From assembly GCA_964597305.1 (NCBI GenBank), contig CAZQWU010000002.1, forward strand, positions 1 to 64,000: a DNA stretch of 64,000 nucleotides, given 5' to 3'. The position numbers were made by a program, and so were the translations under genes. Shown here piece after piece: positions 8,921-17,498 of the stretch (its first letter is position 1; every line of letters begins with the position of its first letter). The stretch is from UBA7398 sp964597305. Its GTDB lineage: Bacteria > Actinomycetota > Actinomycetes > Nanopelagicales > Nanopelagicaceae. The notes beneath the pieces were generated by a model. The model saw only the letters and a list, made by a program, of their open reading frames with translations. It searched no databases and was not told the DNA's origin.

Positions 8921-9480
8921 TGAAAATTAATACAAACTCACCGTTTTTCTTCAACGCTCATGACTTGCCACGTCGAGCCGGAGAATTCCGTGAATATTCC
9001 GTGCACATTCCGGTGGTCGAGGATATGGGCATTCCACTTCTTGCTGTCCGATCTGGTGAAACGCTCGAGATCGCGTTGAAACTAACCTCGGTTGATGAAG
9101 GTATTTTTGTTTCGGGGCAAGTATCTGCTCATGCACATGGGGAATGTTCTCGTTGCTTAGATCCCGTTGAATTTTCCATCAACCAAGGATTTCACCAGCT
9201 CTATGAATATGAAGAGAAGGCTGAACGAATTAAAAAAAATGCAAAACCGGATGATGACGAAGATGAGGACTTACTTTTTCTCTCGGGCGATTTCATCAAT
9301 CTAGAAACTCCGTTGCGCGATGCCATTATTTTGGCTTTACCGACTAACCCGCTCTGTGATGAAGAATGCCTGGGGCTCTGTTCCCGCTGTGGCGAGAAGT
9401 GGGCGGTTCTGCCACCTGATCATCGCCATGATGAGAGCGATCCACGATGGGCGAGTTTGGCTGGCTGGAGTCCGAAGTAG
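8920..9480 (+). CDS. yceD: YceD family protein (DUF177)
   Basis: 186 residues. DUF177/YceD proteins affect 23S rRNA accumulation and are nearly always encoded beside rpmF, as here. Two Cys clusters are visible: CSRC (about residue 75) and CDEECLGLCSRCG near 145-155, suggesting metal binding. An acidic linker (DDDEDEDL) lies between. The start overlaps the preceding stop by 1 nt. The actual biochemical role is not known. Confidence 0.93.
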   Translation: MKINTNSPFFFNAHDLPRRAGEFREYSVHIPVVEDMGIPLLAVRSGETLEIALKLTSVDEGIFVSGQVSAHAHGECSRCLDPVEFSINQGFHQLYEYEEKAERIKKNAKPDDDEDEDLLFLSGDFINLETPLRDAIILALPTNPLCDEECLGLCSRCGEKWAVLPPDHRHDESDPRWASLAGWSPK

Positions 9481-9486
9481 CCCTAT

Positions 9487-9516
9487 CTCGGCTCGTTTTT
9501 ACTCGGCTCGTTTTTA
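9487..9516. repeat. 15-bp perfect tandem duplication
   Basis: Two adjacent identical copies of a 15-bp unit (CTCGGCTCGTTTTTA) at 9487-9501 and 9502-9516, in the short leader between yceD and rpmF. It looks like a recent slippage duplication in the rpmF 5' region. Confidence 0.9.
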
Positions 9517-9589
9517 CAAATCCAGATGGTTTAGGGGATACTTCTACTCCGTTTCACTGCTCAAATCCGTTGATGTGAAGGAGTACACC

Positions 9590-9763
9590 GTGCCACTACC
9601 CAAGCGAAAGATGTCACGTTCTCGTACTCGCTCACGACGTAGTTCATGGAAGGCAACGCCAGCTGCGATTGCAACATGCGATCAATGTCAGCAACCAAAA
9701 TTGCAACATACTGCCTGCCCAACGTGCGGCACGTATAACCGTCGACAAGTTCTCGAGGTTTAA
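9590..9763 (+). CDS. rpmF: 50S ribosomal protein L32
   Basis: 57-residue L32 starting at GTG 9590: the translation PLPKRKMSRSRTRSRRSSWK matches the L32 N-terminus, and GAAGGAG lies 6 nt upstream. The in-frame opening extends to 9320 but that part is yceD in another frame. The C-terminal half has CDQC and CPTC, the zinc-binding form of L32. It follows yceD and precedes rnc, the standard arrangement. Confidence 0.95.
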   Translation: MPLPKRKMSRSRTRSRRSSWKATPAAIATCDQCQQPKLQHTACPTCGTYNRRQVLEV

Positions 9764-9766
9764 TTT

Positions 9767-10447
9767 TTGTATTCTCGCTTAACCGAAAAACTTGGCGTAT
9801 CGGTTAAGGAAGAGCTTCTTGTCTTGGCTCTTACTCACCGATCTTTTGCTTATGAATCTGGCGGACTGCCAACCAATGAACGCCTGGAATTTCTTGGTGA
9901 TGCCGTTCTTGGCCTCATCATCACCGAAGCTCTCTATGAGAAATTTCCAGACTTTGATGAAAGTCGACTCTCACCACTTCGTTCCGGAGTGGTCAATATG
10001 CGTGCGCTTGCAGCAATCGCACGCGATTTAGATCTCGGTGCAAGTCTTCGCATTGGAAAAGGGGAAGAAAATACTGGTGGCCGTGACAAGAATTCCATTT
10101 TGGCTGATTCATTTGAAGCACTTGTTGGTGCGATCTATCTGGAACACGGATACGTTACGACAACACACGTCGTTTTGAAATTAATGTCGAATGCAATTAA
10201 CGAAGCAGTCGCTCGTGGCGCAGGGCTCGATGGGAAAACTGCGTTACAAGAGTTCGTTGCGCTCCAGGGTTGGCCAGCACCAGAATATCGAGTGAGTGAA
10301 TCAGGACCCGATCACGATAAAGATTTTGTCGCTATCGCCCTAGTGAATGGTGAGACTTACCCAGCTGGACATGGCAAAAGTAAACGCGAAGCTGAACAAA
10401 TTGCCGCGCGGTTAGCATTTGAATCACTTTCAGACAAACGTGCCTGA
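9767..10447 (+). CDS. rnc: ribonuclease III
   Basis: Endonuclease for double-stranded RNA that processes rRNA precursors. The signature NERLEFLGD is at 37-45, the second catalytic segment DSFEALVGAIYLE has Asp114 and Glu117, and a C-terminal dsRNA-binding domain spans about 152-222 (TALQEFVALQGW... GHGKSKREAEQIAA). 226 residues. The start is TTG 9767, 3 nt after the rpmF stop, with GAGGTT upstream inside rpmF. It overlaps mutM by 8 nt. Confidence 0.95.
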   Translation: MYSRLTEKLGVSVKEELLVLALTHRSFAYESGGLPTNERLEFLGDAVLGLIITEALYEKFPDFDESRLSPLRSGVVNMRALAAIARDLDLGASLRIGKGEENTGGRDKNSILADSFEALVGAIYLEHGYVTTTHVVLKLMSNAINEAVARGAGLDGKTALQEFVALQGWPAPEYRVSESGPDHDKDFVAIALVNGETYPAGHGKSKREAEQIAARLAFESLSDKRA

Positions 10448-11327
10448 GTTACCTGAAGTAGAAACGGTTCGTCGCGGGCTTGCTCAATGGTTACCGCAAA
10501 AGAAAATAACCGACGTTATAGTTCGCCACCCGCGTGCTACTAACAGTCGATCCATCGCACCACTTACTGCGCTAAATGGAGCGCGAGTTCTTGACGTAAA
10601 GCGGCGCGGTAAATTTCTCTGGTTTACGCTCAATCGACCTTATGTTCTTATGGCGCATTTAGGAATGAGCGGACAATTTTTAATTGAGTCGAAGAAGAAA
10701 AATCCATCACCACATACGCGCGTTCAGATTATGACCACGGATCGTCGCAACGAGTTACGGTTTATTGATCAACGCACTTTTGGCTGGTTAGCGCTCGATC
10801 ACTGCGTGGGAGAACAACCGCAGTCAATAGCTCATATTGCGTTGGATATTTTTGAGCCAGGTTTTGATGAGGACTATGTGATCGAAGCGATGCGATCTCG
10901 TAAGACAACAATTAAAAATGTATTACTCAATCAAGAGATCATGAGCGGGGTCGGAAATATCTACGCTGATGAATCCCTGTGGCGCGCAGGCATACATCCA
11001 GAGCGAATCGCTGCCACAGTGTCGAAGAACACGGTGAAGGAATTATTAACTTCGGTGCGAAATGTGTTGGAGGAAGCACTCGTTGCTGGCGGCACTTCGT
11101 TTGACGATCTCTATATCAACGTTAATGGCGAGAGCGGATATTTTGACGTTGACCTAGCGGTATATGGACGAGCAGGGGAGCCGTGTCCGAGATGCGGTGG
11201 GGCAATAAAGCGAATCGCATTTGCAAATCGTTCTTCACACTTTTGCCCACGGTGCCAGCCACCGTCGCGAAGAAATCTGAGCGGAAAACGGTCGAAAAGC
11301 GGGAAGAGGACCCGCCATCACCGATAG
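10440..11327 (+). CDS. mutM: formamidopyrimidine-DNA glycosylase
   Basis: Bifunctional 8-oxoguanine glycosylase/AP lyase for oxidative base damage. The enzyme uses the N-terminal proline exposed after Met removal; GTG 10440 gives (M)PELPEVETVRRGL with Pro2 and Glu3 in place, so this start is firm although the frame opens at 10419. The KRRGKFL segment supplies the catalytic beta-Lys. An H2TH domain follows, then a C-terminal zinc finger with two CPRC pairs (from about residue 248). 295 residues with a basic tail. It overlaps rnc by 8 nt. Confidence 0.96.
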   Translation: MPELPEVETVRRGLAQWLPQKKITDVIVRHPRATNSRSIAPLTALNGARVLDVKRRGKFLWFTLNRPYVLMAHLGMSGQFLIESKKKNPSPHTRVQIMTTDRRNELRFIDQRTFGWLALDHCVGEQPQSIAHIALDIFEPGFDEDYVIEAMRSRKTTIKNVLLNQEIMSGVGNIYADESLWRAGIHPERIAATVSKNTVKELLTSVRNVLEEALVAGGTSFDDLYINVNGESGYFDVDLAVYGRAGEPCPRCGGAIKRIAFANRSSHFCPRCQPPSRRNLSGKRSKSGKRTRHHR

Positions 11328-11336
11328 GTTTTCCGC

Positions 11337-14300
11337 GTGTACCTCAAGAGCATTACGTTAAAGGGCTTTAAGTCCTTCGCTGCTCCGACGACCCTGAGAT
11401 TCGAGCGAGGAATTACCTGCGTTGTAGGTCCCAACGGATCGGGTAAATCGAATGTTGTTGATGCACTTGCCTGGGTCATGGGCGAACAAGGCGCCAAATC
11501 ACTACGTGGCGGAAAAATGGAAGACGTTATCTTCGCAGGAACATCCGGACGCGCGCCACTTGGCCGCGCAGAAGTTGCCGTCACTATTGATAATTCAGAT
11601 AACGCGTTGCCGATTGATTTTACAGAAGTCACCATTTCTCGAATTTTGTTTCGTAATGGCCAGAGTGAGTATCAAATAAATGGTGAAACTGCTCGATTGC
11701 TCGATATTCAAGAGCTCTTGAGCGATAGTGGAATTGGACGCGAAATGCACGTCATTGTTGGTCAAGGCCAACTCGATGCAATTCTTACTGCAAATCCCGA
11801 TGAACGTCGTGGTTTTATTGAAGAAGCTGCTGGTGTATTGAAACATCGAAAGCGCAAAGAGAAAGCGTTACGCAAGTTAGATTCCATGCAAGGAAATCTG
11901 GCACGTATTCAAGATCTTACGGTTGAACTTCGCAGACAACTTCGACCATTGGGCAAACAGGCGGAAGTGGCAAAGAAAGCTGCGACGATTCAAGCTGATG
12001 TTCGCGATGCGCGATTACGATTACTCGCCGATGATTTGCTGGCACTCCAAGCAACCTTAAATGCTGATGTCGCTGATGAAACTTCTTTGCGCGCTCGAAA
12101 ATCGCACGTGGATATGGAATTGGATCGATTGCGTAATCGAGAGGTTGAACTCGATCGGGATACATCTGCGCAAGGCCCTGAGTTAACTGCTGCGCAAGAA
12201 AATTATTTTAATTTAACTGCACAAAGAGAAAAATTGCGTGGTACGCAAAGTTTGGCCTCAGAACGCGCTCGCTTTCTTTCGGAAGAGGCGGAAGAAGCGC
12301 GTACGAGTGGGCGAGATCCTGTCGCGCTGGATGCTGAAGCAAAAACATTGCGCGATGAAGAACATGTACGTCGAGCAACGCTCAATAGATTACGCGATGA
12401 GTTATCACATGCCACTGATGATGTGCGACATCTTGAAGAGTCGTTACATAGTGAAGAAAATAATGTGGCTGCCGCGCTACGAGCAATCGCTGATGCTCGC
12501 GAGGGTACGGCTCGGCAAGAGGGACACATCAAAAGCCTGCGCTCTCGGATCGAGAGTGGAAATGCGGAGATAACACGACTATCAAAAGCTAAATCCGATG
12601 CCGAATTTCGAGCACAGCAAGCTCAAACAGAGTTTGCACAACTTGAGAGAGAAATCGCTGGGCTCGGGGATGGCGAACTCCATCTCGATTCAACTTTTGA
12701 AAAAGCAAAGAGTGAACTTGTTTCCGCAAAAGAAACGTTGGATTCACTTATTGCACAACAGATCAAAGCCGAACATGACCGAGGCGCTGCCGATGCGGCA
12801 TTAGATGCCTTGCGACAAGCAACTCTCCATCGAGATGGAAGCGGTGCTTTACTTACCAATAATCGTGGGATTTCCGTTCGCGGTTCACTCGCATCACTTA
12901 TCACCATTGACAATGGTTGGGAACGAGCAGTTGCTGCAGGTCTAGGCACGCTCGCTGATGCCGTTGTTGTAGCAGATCTTCGTGGCGCAGTTTCTGCGCT
13001 TTCTTATTTAAAATCAGAAGATTTTGGTACCGCAGACCTGCTTATTCTTGGTGGAAGTGTTCCGGAAGCAGAACAGGCACCTGCTGGAACAACATCGTTA
13101 GCATCAAAAGTTTCTTCAGCGACGTTAGGTTCGGCGCTACCAGCACTTCTTAATGGTTGCGTTGCTGCCGAATCGCTCGACGAGGCGGAGCACATTATCT
13201 CGCGCTATCCAGATCTGATTGCCATCACTCGAGAAGGAGATATTGTCACGTCGCATCGTGCCCGCGGCGGATCTTCGATGAAATCTACATTGATAGAAAT
13301 CAATGCCAAGATTGAGAGCGCAGAGGCAGAAGCGGTTCGCACGTCCCATCAAGCTGATCGATTGAAATTTGATGTTTCGCGTGCTGAAGAAGATGTGCGA
13401 AAAAAGCAAGCACACTTTGATTCTGCGTTAGCGCAACTTAACGAATCGGATGCGCGCATGGCGGGCTTAGCTGAACAGATGGCTGCTGCGGGGCAAAATG
13501 TGAAGAGTGCGCTTGCCGAAATTGAACGATTAAAGTCAGCTATTACTGAAGCTTCCATATCTATGGAAAGTGATCTTAAGGAACTTCAGATCGCCGAAAA
13601 TGCATTTGTACAGAATGAAGCGCCACGCGAACCTGACACGGCGCAACTCGAAACATTGCGTGCTCGAATTGCGACCGCACGAGCAGTGGAGGTTGAGGCG
13701 CGTTTAAAATTACGCACCGAAGAAGAGCGAGTCGATGCATTAGCTGGTCGCGCCACGGATTTAGAAAACGCCGCACAATCTGAGCGTGACGCGGCTGCTC
13801 GCAGTATTTCTCGCCGTGAAACGCGGGCACAAGGCGCGCTTATTGCGCAGCAGATTGCCGATACCGCGTATGAAGCGCTCATCCAAATTGAAGTATCAAT
13901 TACTCGCGCAGCATCCGAGCGGGAACGATTGGAGGCTCTCAGATCAGAACGTGAGAGTGAAACGCTTAATATTCGCGCTCAGATTCGCGAATTGTCAGCA
14001 GAGTTGGAGCAACTCACATCAAGCGTTCATCGTGATGAAATAGCCAGAGCAGAACAACGCCTGCGAATCGAACAACTTGAGCAGAAGGCTGTTGAAGAAT
14101 ATGGAGTCGACATTCCTACCCTTATTGGTGAATACGGACCTAACAATGATGTCCCAACATTTTTTGAAAACGACAATGGCGAAGTGGTACAAGGTGAACT
14201 CGTGCCATATCGCCGCGAGTTACAGGAGAAGCGATTAGCGTCTGCAGAACGATCGTTAGCGTTGCTTGGAAAAATAAATCCACTGGCGCTAGAAGAATAT

Positions 14301-14879
14301 TCGGCGCTTGAAGAACGATTGAAATATTTGGCTGAACAATTGGAAGATTTAAAGAAATCGAAAAAGGATTTGCTCGATATCATCAAAGAAGTTGATGATA
14401 AAGTTCAAGAAATTTTCCAAGAAGCGTATAAAGATACTGCTCGAGAGTTTGAATTAATTTTTGCCCGTCTCTTTCCCGGTGGAGAGGGAAGACTCATTTT
14501 GACCAACCCTGATGACCTCTTAACGAGCGGCGTTGATGTCGAAGCTCGTCCGCCAGGAAAACGAGTGAAACGACTCTCTCTACTTTCTGGTGGCGAACGC
14601 TCCTTGACCGCAGTAGCACTTCTTATTGCGATTTTTAAAGCACGGCCAAGTCCGTTCTACGTGATGGATGAAGTTGAAGCCGCCCTTGACGACACAAATC
14701 TCGGGCGACTCCTTACTGTTCTTGAAGAGTTACGTGCAGCCTCGCAATTAATCATCATCTCTCATCAGAAGCGAACGATGGAAATTGCCGATGCTCTCTA
14801 TGGAGTAACGATGCGCGGCGATGGTGTATCTGAAGTTATTTCCCAGAAGATTCGTGAAGTGGAAGCAGAAACCGTTTAA
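11337..14879 (+). CDS. smc: chromosome segregation protein SMC
   Basis: Condensin ATPase that loops and segregates chromosomes. 1180 residues. Head: Walker A GPNGSGKS (31-38), Q-loop region, ABC signature LLSGGERSL (about 1083), Walker B FYVMDEVEAALDD (about 1105). Two long coiled coils rich in Ala/Glu/Arg flank a hinge at about 500-660 (RGISVRGSLASLI, VVADLRGAVSALSYL). The GTG start at 11337 gives the canonical MYLKSITLKGFKSFA. It ends in a TAATG overlap with ftsY. scpA/scpB are not in the window. Confidence 0.97.
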   Translation: MYLKSITLKGFKSFAAPTTLRFERGITCVVGPNGSGKSNVVDALAWVMGEQGAKSLRGGKMEDVIFAGTSGRAPLGRAEVAVTIDNSDNALPIDFTEVTISRILFRNGQSEYQINGETARLLDIQELLSDSGIGREMHVIVGQGQLDAILTANPDERRGFIEEAAGVLKHRKRKEKALRKLDSMQGNLARIQDLTVELRRQLRPLGKQAEVAKKAATIQADVRDARLRLLADDLLALQATLNADVADETSLRARKSHVDMELDRLRNREVELDRDTSAQGPELTAAQENYFNLTAQREKLRGTQSLASERARFLSEEAEEARTSGRDPVALDAEAKTLRDEEHVRRATLNRLRDELSHATDDVRHLEESLHSEENNVAAALRAIADAREGTARQEGHIKSLRSRIESGNAEITRLSKAKSDAEFRAQQAQTEFAQLEREIAGLGDGELHLDSTFEKAKSELVSAKETLDSLIAQQIKAEHDRGAADAALDALRQATLHRDGSGALLTNNRGISVRGSLASLITIDNGWERAVAAGLGTLADAVVVADLRGAVSALSYLKSEDFGTADLLILGGSVPEAEQAPAGTTSLASKVSSATLGSALPALLNGCVAAESLDEAEHIISRYPDLIAITREGDIVTSHRARGGSSMKSTLIEINAKIESAEAEAVRTSHQADRLKFDVSRAEEDVRKKQAHFDSALAQLNESDARMAGLAEQMAAAGQNVKSALAEIERLKSAITEASISMESDLKELQIAENAFVQNEAPREPDTAQLETLRARIATARAVEVEARLKLRTEEERVDALAGRATDLENAAQSERDAAARSISRRETRAQGALIAQQIADTAYEALIQIEVSITRAASERERLEALRSERESETLNIRAQIRELSAELEQLTSSVHRDEIARAEQRLRIEQLEQKAVEEYGVDIPTLIGEYGPNNDVPTFFENDNGEVVQGELVPYRRELQEKRLASAERSLALLGKINPLALEEYSALEERLKYLAEQLEDLKKSKKDLLDIIKEVDDKVQEIFQEAYKDTAREFELIFARLFPGGEGRLILTNPDDLLTSGVDVEARPPGKRVKRLSLLSGGERSLTAVALLIAIFKARPSPFYVMDEVEAALDDTNLGRLLTVLEELRAASQLIIISHQKRTMEIADALYGVTMRGDGVSEVISQKIREVEAETV

Positions 14880-15718
14880 TGGGGCTGTTGGGCAAATTTT
14901 TCGCCAAATTTTCTCGTCAAGATTTCTCCGCTGACGATATTCGTGAACTTGAAAAAATACTTATTGAAGCCGACCTTGGTAGAGAGCTCACCGATCACAT
15001 CATTGCTGATGCTCGTACCCTGCAAGGCGAAGCGGCACTAGTAGCGGTAAAGAGAGCTTTGCGCAGCGCGCTCCTCGATACTTCGCGCACAATAAATTTT
15101 CATGAGAATCGACCAACATCGATCATGATTGTTGGCGTCAATGGCACCGGAAAAACTACAAGTACCGCCAAATTAGCGCACTACTTCTCACAGCGTAATC
15201 GACGCGTTCTTTTAGCTGCAGCTGACACCTTTCGAGCTGCCGCCGTGGAACAGATTTCAACATGGGCAGAACGGATAGCAATTCCAATCGTTGTTGGTCA
15301 AGCAAATTCAGATCCGGCATCAGTCGCCTTTGAAGCAGCAACTCAAGCGCGTGAAAATCAGATCGACCTGCTGATTATTGATACGGCAGGCCGACTTCAT
15401 ACTAAAAGTAATTTGATGGATGAGTTATCAAAGATTCGACGAGTAGTCGAAAAAATAACACCCATTGATGAAGTACTTTTTGTTGTCGATGGCACCACTG
15501 GCCAAAATGGCATAGCGCAAGCAAAGGTATTTTCCGAAAAAATTCCGTTGACGGGCTTGATTGTGACTAAATTAGATGGCAGCGCAAAAGGGGGTGTCGC
15601 CCTCGCCATTGAACGAGCGTTGAAGGTTCCAATCAAATTCATCGGTGTAGGTGAACTCATCAGCGATCTCGAGCCGTTTAACCCCGATAACTATGTTGAG
15701 TCTTTAACACAGTCGTAA
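14879..15718 (+). CDS. ftsY: signal recognition particle receptor FtsY
   Basis: SRP receptor GTPase that docks ribosome-SRP complexes at the membrane. 279 residues: almost only the NG domain, with GVNGTGKT (86-93), DTFRAAAVEQ, DTAGRLH and TKLDGSAKGG. The acidic A domain of many FtsY proteins is missing; the N-terminus has just a short amphipathic MGLLGKFFAKFSR segment, probably for membrane contact. It abuts smc; its partner ffh lies 1.8 kb downstream. Confidence 0.96.
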   Translation: MGLLGKFFAKFSRQDFSADDIRELEKILIEADLGRELTDHIIADARTLQGEAALVAVKRALRSALLDTSRTINFHENRPTSIMIVGVNGTGKTTSTAKLAHYFSQRNRRVLLAAADTFRAAAVEQISTWAERIAIPIVVGQANSDPASVAFEAATQARENQIDLLIIDTAGRLHTKSNLMDELSKIRRVVEKITPIDEVLFVVDGTTGQNGIAQAKVFSEKIPLTGLIVTKLDGSAKGGVALAIERALKVPIKFIGVGELISDLEPFNPDNYVESLTQS

Positions 15719-15797
15719 CACAACTTCTTTTTATTTCATCTCCCAGTAACTCGACCCGCCACCTGATGTAACAGAGGCGGTCAATACTCGCCTCACC

Positions 15798-15825
15798 GAC
15801 ACGATAGAGACGACACGATGGAGAC
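15798..15825 (+). repeat. 14-bp near-perfect tandem repeat at the amt ribosome-binding site
   Basis: GACACGATAGAGAC (15798-15811) and GACACGATGGAGAC (15812-15825) are adjacent, differing at one base. The second copy contains the TGGAG that serves as the amt Shine-Dalgarno, 7 nt before ATG 15829; the single difference (A to G) creates the better GGAG core. Confidence 0.85.
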
Positions 15826-15828
15826 GAT

Positions 15829-17130
15829 ATGAGTGAAGTGGTTTTAAATACGGGCGATACCGCCTGGGTCTTAGCTAGTACCGCGCTCGTTTTATTGATG
15901 ACGCCTGGGCTAGCGCTGTTTTATGGCGGAATGGTGAGAGCAAAAAGCGTTCTCAATATGATGATGATGTCGATGGCGACGATATCTATTGTCAGCGTGC
16001 TCTGGGTGATTTATGGTTTTAAATTAGCGTTTGGATATGAAGCAGGATCAGCGTGGTATGGATCTTTCTCGCTTTCAAGTTTGGAATCAGCAGTTGATGC
16101 GTTAACAAATAACGGTGGTGTCTATCCCATCCCATTGCTTGTCTTCGCTGCTTTTCAATTAATGTTCGCCATCATTACACCCGCACTTATTTCAGGCGCA
16201 ATCGCGGATCGGGCAAAATTTATTTCCTGGGCGATTTTCGTTGCGCTCTGGTCCACATTGGTGTATTTCCCCGTCGCTCACTGGGTATTTGCCTTCGGTA
16301 ACAAAGTTGGCGATGTTGTTACTGGCGCTGGGTATCTTGCTTCTCGCGGTGTTGAAGATTTCGCTGGTGGAACTGCGGTCCACATTAACGCCGGTGCAGC
16401 CGGTTTAGCGCTTGCCATTGTTTTAGGTCGTCGCGTGGGGTGGCGCAAGGAATCAATGCGACCACATTCTTTACCGCTGGTCCTTCTCGGTGCTGGACTT
16501 TTATGGTTTGGCTGGTTTGGTTTTAACGCAGGTTCTGCGCTAGGCGCCAATGGCATTGCAGCGTTGGCATTGATTAATACACAAGTTGCCACAGGAGCAG
16601 CGTTAGCTGGCTGGCTCTTGGTTGAAAAAATTCGTGATGGCCATCCGACCTCACTTGGTGCCGCATCAGGAGCCGTCGCAGGTTTAGTTGCAATTACACC
16701 AGCATGCGCATTCGTTTCGCCACAAGGTGCGGTGCTCATTGGATTTTTCGCTGGCATTTTCTGCGCACTGTCAGTCAGCATTAAATATCGATTTAATTTC
16801 GATGATTCACTCGATGTGGTGGGTGTGCACTTTGTCGGCGGTGTCTGGGGTTGCCTCTCGCTTGGTTTCTTCGGATCAAAGGCAGTGAATGCCATCGGCT
16901 TGGATGGCATTTTCTATGGCGGTGGAACGGCGCTCCTCATGAAGCAGTTAGAAGGGGTTGTGCTCGTTGCGCTCTATTCATTTGTCGTAACGTTGATTCT
17001 AGGATTTGCGATAGAAAAGACACTTGGCTTCAGATTAGATCGGGAGAGTGAAGTGATTGGAATAGATCGTACGGAACATGCTGAAACCGGATATGAATTT
17101 GCTCAATCGCGAGGAGGAATTTCTGCATGA
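15829..17130 (+). CDS. amt: ammonium transporter
   Basis: Amt/MEP channel, 433 residues with about 11 hydrophobic segments, importing ammonium. Family motifs include FYGGMVRAKSVLNM in the first helices, DFAGGTAVHINAG, and DDSLDVVGVHFVGG with the conserved pore His. It overlaps glnK by 4 nt, the classic amtB-glnK pair in which PII plugs the channel when nitrogen is plentiful. No GlnR-type operator could be recognised upstream. Confidence 0.96.
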   Translation: MSEVVLNTGDTAWVLASTALVLLMTPGLALFYGGMVRAKSVLNMMMMSMATISIVSVLWVIYGFKLAFGYEAGSAWYGSFSLSSLESAVDALTNNGGVYPIPLLVFAAFQLMFAIITPALISGAIADRAKFISWAIFVALWSTLVYFPVAHWVFAFGNKVGDVVTGAGYLASRGVEDFAGGTAVHINAGAAGLALAIVLGRRVGWRKESMRPHSLPLVLLGAGLLWFGWFGFNAGSALGANGIAALALINTQVATGAALAGWLLVEKIRDGHPTSLGAASGAVAGLVAITPACAFVSPQGAVLIGFFAGIFCALSVSIKYRFNFDDSLDVVGVHFVGGVWGCLSLGFFGSKAVNAIGLDGIFYGGGTALLMKQLEGVVLVALYSFVVTLILGFAIEKTLGFRLDRESEVIGIDRTEHAETGYEFAQSRGGISA

Positions 17131-17465
17131 AACTTATCACCGCAATTCTTAAGCCGCACAAACTCGATGATGTGAAAGAAGCGCTCGAACGATATGGCAT
17201 TAAAGGCATGACCGTTTCGGAGGCAAGTGGTGTTGGTCGACAGAAAGGACATACAGAGGTGTATCGCGGAGCGGAACTCACGATCAATCTCTTGCCAAAA
17301 ATTCGAATTGAAATACTCGTCGATAGTAAAGAAGTAGACGAGGTGATTGATGTCATCGTCAGTGCAGCATCGACGGGGTCAATTGGTGATGGAAAGGTAT
17401 GGGCTACTCCGGTTGACCATGTCGTTCGAGTACGGACTGGCGAGAAAGGTGTTGCAGCGATTTAG
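17127..17465 (+). CDS. glnK: PII nitrogen regulatory protein lacking Tyr51
   Basis: 112-residue trimeric PII signal protein that reads ATP/ADP and 2-oxoglutarate and controls the adjacent Amt channel. The fold is intact: MKLITAILKPHKLDDV, T-loop GHTEVYRGAE, B-loop TGSIGDGKVW, C-terminal RVRTGEKG. In the T-loop the residue at position 51, normally the uridylylated or adenylylated tyrosine (RGAEY), is leucine (RGAEL); Tyr46 is kept. The modifying-enzyme gene glnD, which follows glnK in most actinobacteria, is absent, ffh coming next. Loss of covalent control is inferred. Confidence 0.95.
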   Translation: MKLITAILKPHKLDDVKEALERYGIKGMTVSEASGVGRQKGHTEVYRGAELTINLLPKIRIEILVDSKEVDEVIDVIVSAASTGSIGDGKVWATPVDHVVRVRTGEKGVAAI

Positions 17466-17485
17466 TCGCGACAACTCTCCTTCAG

Positions 17486-17491
17486 TAGAAT
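17486..17491 (+). promoter_or_regulatory. leaderless -10 (TAGAAT) of ffh
   Basis: TAGAAT ends 7 nt before the ffh ATG in the 33-nt gap after glnK; no Shine-Dalgarno, so ffh probably has its own promoter. Confidence 0.5.
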
Positions 17492-17498
17492 TTAAACT

